A DNA stretch of 64,000 nt from JACKCP01 sp034007295 (lineage in GTDB: Bacteria > Desulfobacterota > Desulfobacteria > Desulfobacterales > JACKCP01). This document shows, in pieces, positions 62,503-64,000 of this stretch. Both the position numbers and the translations under genes were made by a program. The stretch is taken from positions 62,001 through 126,000 of the forward strand of contig JAVERC010000003.1 in the NCBI GenBank assembly GCA_034007295.1. The letters are read 5' to 3'. The notes beneath the pieces are model-generated. The model was not told the DNA's origin. It searched no databases and saw nothing but the letters and a program-made list of their open reading frames with translations. The first letter of the stretch is position 1; the number at the start of each line of letters is the position of its first letter.

Positions 62503-64000
62503 ATGGCACAGCTGATAGCAGATAAGAAAGATATTGAATTTGTCCTTTTTGAACAATTCAAAACAGAAGAAGAAATTTTATCAAACGAGGTTTTTTCAGA
62601 GTTTAATAAAAAAACCGTTGAAATGATAATTTCAGAGGCAAGAAAACTTGCAATAAACGAAATTCTTCCTCTTCAGAAACTAAGTGATGAAGGTTGTGTT
62701 TTTGATCAGGGAAAAGTAAGCGTTCCAAAGGAATTTCACAAGGTTTACAAAAATTTCTGCGAAGGCGGCTGGCTTTCAATGCCTGACAAGGCAAAGTGGG
62801 GCGGACAGGGAATGCCTGAAATTGTATCAAAGGCTGCAAATGAATTTTTTTACGGAGCATGCAATTCATTCATGCTTTACAATATGCTTACCCACGGTGC
62901 TGCAAGGCTTATCGAATCCTTTGGAACAGAGGAGCAGAAAAAAGAAGCTCTTGAAAACATGTATTCAGGAAAATGGTCTGGAACCATGCTTTTGACAGAA
63001 CCGGAAGCTGGATCAGATGTTGGAGCTCTTACAACTTCAGCCAAAAAGAATGCTGATGGAACATACTCAATTACAGGAAGCAAGATTTTTATTTCTGGCG
63101 GAGAGCATGACATGGTTGAAAATATTATTCATCCTGTTCTTGCAAGAATTGAGGGTGCTCCTGAGGGAACAAGGGGAATTTCCCTTTTTTATGTTCCAAA
63201 ATTCAGAATAAACCCTGATGGAAGTCTTGGAGAGTTCAACGATGTTGTATGTACAGGAATTGAAGAAAAAATGGGTCTTCACGGAAACTGTACATGTTCT
63301 CTTACCCTTGGAGGAAAAGGCAGCTGCATAGGAACTCTTATTGGTGAAGAAAACAAAGGTATGGCTGCAATGTTTCAAATGATGAATGAAGCAAGGCAGA
63401 TGGTTGGACTTCAGGGACATTCAAATGCATCAGCAGCATATATGTATGCACTTGATTATGCAAGGCAGAGAAAACAGACAAAACGAATTCAGGATCCTGC
63501 AGGAACTGCTCCTGCTGCAATTATTGAGCATCCAGATGTAAAAAGACAGCTCCTTTTAATGAAGTCATATGTAGATGGAATGAGAAGTCTTATTTATTAC
63601 AATGCCATGTGTCAGGACAAAAAACATCTTGCAAAGACAAAAGAAGAAAAAGACTATTATTTTGCAATGGAAGAGGTTTTAACTCCAATAATTAAGGGTT
63701 ACTTTACAGATAAGAGCTTTGAAGTCTGTTCACATGCAATTCAGGTTTACGGCGGATACGGATATATTGAAGAATATCCTGTTGCACAGCTTTTAAGAGA
63801 TGCAAGAATTTTCATGATCTATGAGGGAACAAACGGAATTCAGTCAATAGACCTCATAGGAAGAAAACTTGGGATGAAAGACGGAAAGCCTTTCATGAAT
63901 TTTCTTGAAGAAATAAGGCTTACAGTAGAAGAAGCATCAAAAATTGACGAGCTTAAACCAATGTGTGAAGCAATGACAAAATTCCTTGAATATTATGGAG
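62503..64000 (+). CDS. Acyl-CoA dehydrogenase (3' truncated by window edge)
   Basis: The frame runs from ATG 62503, with AAGGAG 7 bp upstream, to the right edge without a stop; 499 residues are visible. The protein matches the long acyl-CoA dehydrogenase group that includes DmdC-type enzymes. FAD and substrate motifs are SGTMLLTEPEAGSDVGAL, ITGSKIFISGGEHDM and EKMGLHGNCTCS; the catalytic-loop region is YEGTNGIQSIDLIGRK with Glu441. GYGYIEEYPVAQLLRDAR is also typical. It lies 78 bp after the CoA-transferase gene and probably shares its sigma-54 promoter. The missing C-terminus is about 100 residues if the enzyme is near 600 aa. Confidence 0.93.
   Translation, partial: MAQLIADKKDIEFVLFEQFKTEEEILSNEVFSEFNKKTVEMIISEARKLAINEILPLQKLSDEGCVFDQGKVSVPKEFHKVYKNFCEGGWLSMPDKAKWGGQGMPEIVSKAANEFFYGACNSFMLYNMLTHGAARLIESFGTEEQKKEALENMYSGKWSGTMLLTEPEAGSDVGALTTSAKKNADGTYSITGSKIFISGGEHDMVENIIHPVLARIEGAPEGTRGISLFYVPKFRINPDGSLGEFNDVVCTGIEEKMGLHGNCTCSLTLGGKGSCIGTLIGEENKGMAAMFQMMNEARQMVGLQGHSNASAAYMYALDYARQRKQTKRIQDPAGTAPAAIIEHPDVKRQLLLMKSYVDGMRSLIYYNAMCQDKKHLAKTKEEKDYYFAMEEVLTPIIKGYFTDKSFEVCSHAIQVYGGYGYIEEYPVAQLLRDARIFMIYEGTNGIQSIDLIGRKLGMKDGKPFMNFLEEIRLTVEEASKIDELKPMCEAMTKFLEYYG

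Overview
The window is AT-rich DNA (about one third GC by eye) from a Gram-negative bacterium. Outer-membrane barrels, lipoproteins, a sigma-54 activator with a matching promoter, the style of the exosortase locus, and CoA-transferase plus acyl-CoA dehydrogenase genes fit an anaerobic, fatty-acid-using Desulfobacterota (former Deltaproteobacteria) member. That placement is inference: the window has no rRNA or other marker gene. I saw no tRNA, CRISPR array, insertion sequence or prophage.

Positions 1-31613 are one long exopolysaccharide and exosortase (PEP-CTERM) locus, read almost entirely on the plus strand. It opens with a chain-length determinant (cut by the left edge), tyrosine autokinase, initiating sugar transferase, export protein and outer-membrane barrel. 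EpsI, the exosortase, a DUF3473 deacetylase, a FemAB-like protein and an Stp1-type glycosyltransferase follow. The next block holds the flippase, O-ligase, further glycosyltransferases, three ATP-grasp proteins, two more deacetylase-like proteins, a PaaK/CapK-like ligase, a VanZ-like protein, a CapA-like protein and a beta-helix protein. One minus-strand gene, an M55 D-aminopeptidase homologue, interrupts it.

Positions 31893-41662 look like a lipid or acyl module: cNMP-binding/patatin phospholipase, TIGR03790 protein, RND exporter, exosortase-associated acyltransferase (related to long-chain N-acyl amino acid synthases), amidohydrolase, a second adenylate-forming-ligase-like protein and an E1/ThiF-like adenylyltransferase. 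A minus-strand operon (48280-43307) encodes the PrsT TPR lipoprotein, a LolA-like periplasmic protein and an AMIN plus DUF1302-like outer-membrane barrel, which could complete an export route with the RND pump. A PEP-CTERM substrate gene with its own terminator lies just downstream.

Positions 48858-54414 hold further exosortase-associated genes: a small protein resembling a degenerate kinase ATPase domain, a CPBP/CAAX-type intramembrane protease, an AAA ATPase fused to an OmpA domain, a membrane coiled-coil protein with a RelE/ParE-like tail, a PilZ protein and a second PEP-CTERM protein. After a terminator come galE, a YciH/SUI1 factor, a tautomerase, a small secreted protein and a large barrel protein. 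The right end is catabolic: a PAS-containing sigma-54 activator, two identical-spacing palindromes, a -24/-12 promoter, a CoA-transferase and an acyl-CoA dehydrogenase cut by the right edge.

Two families of non-coding dispersed repeats sit in the gaps. R1 (about 140 bp, MITE-like) has three good copies and some decayed ones. R2 (about 100-175 bp, strongly palindromic) has two copies.
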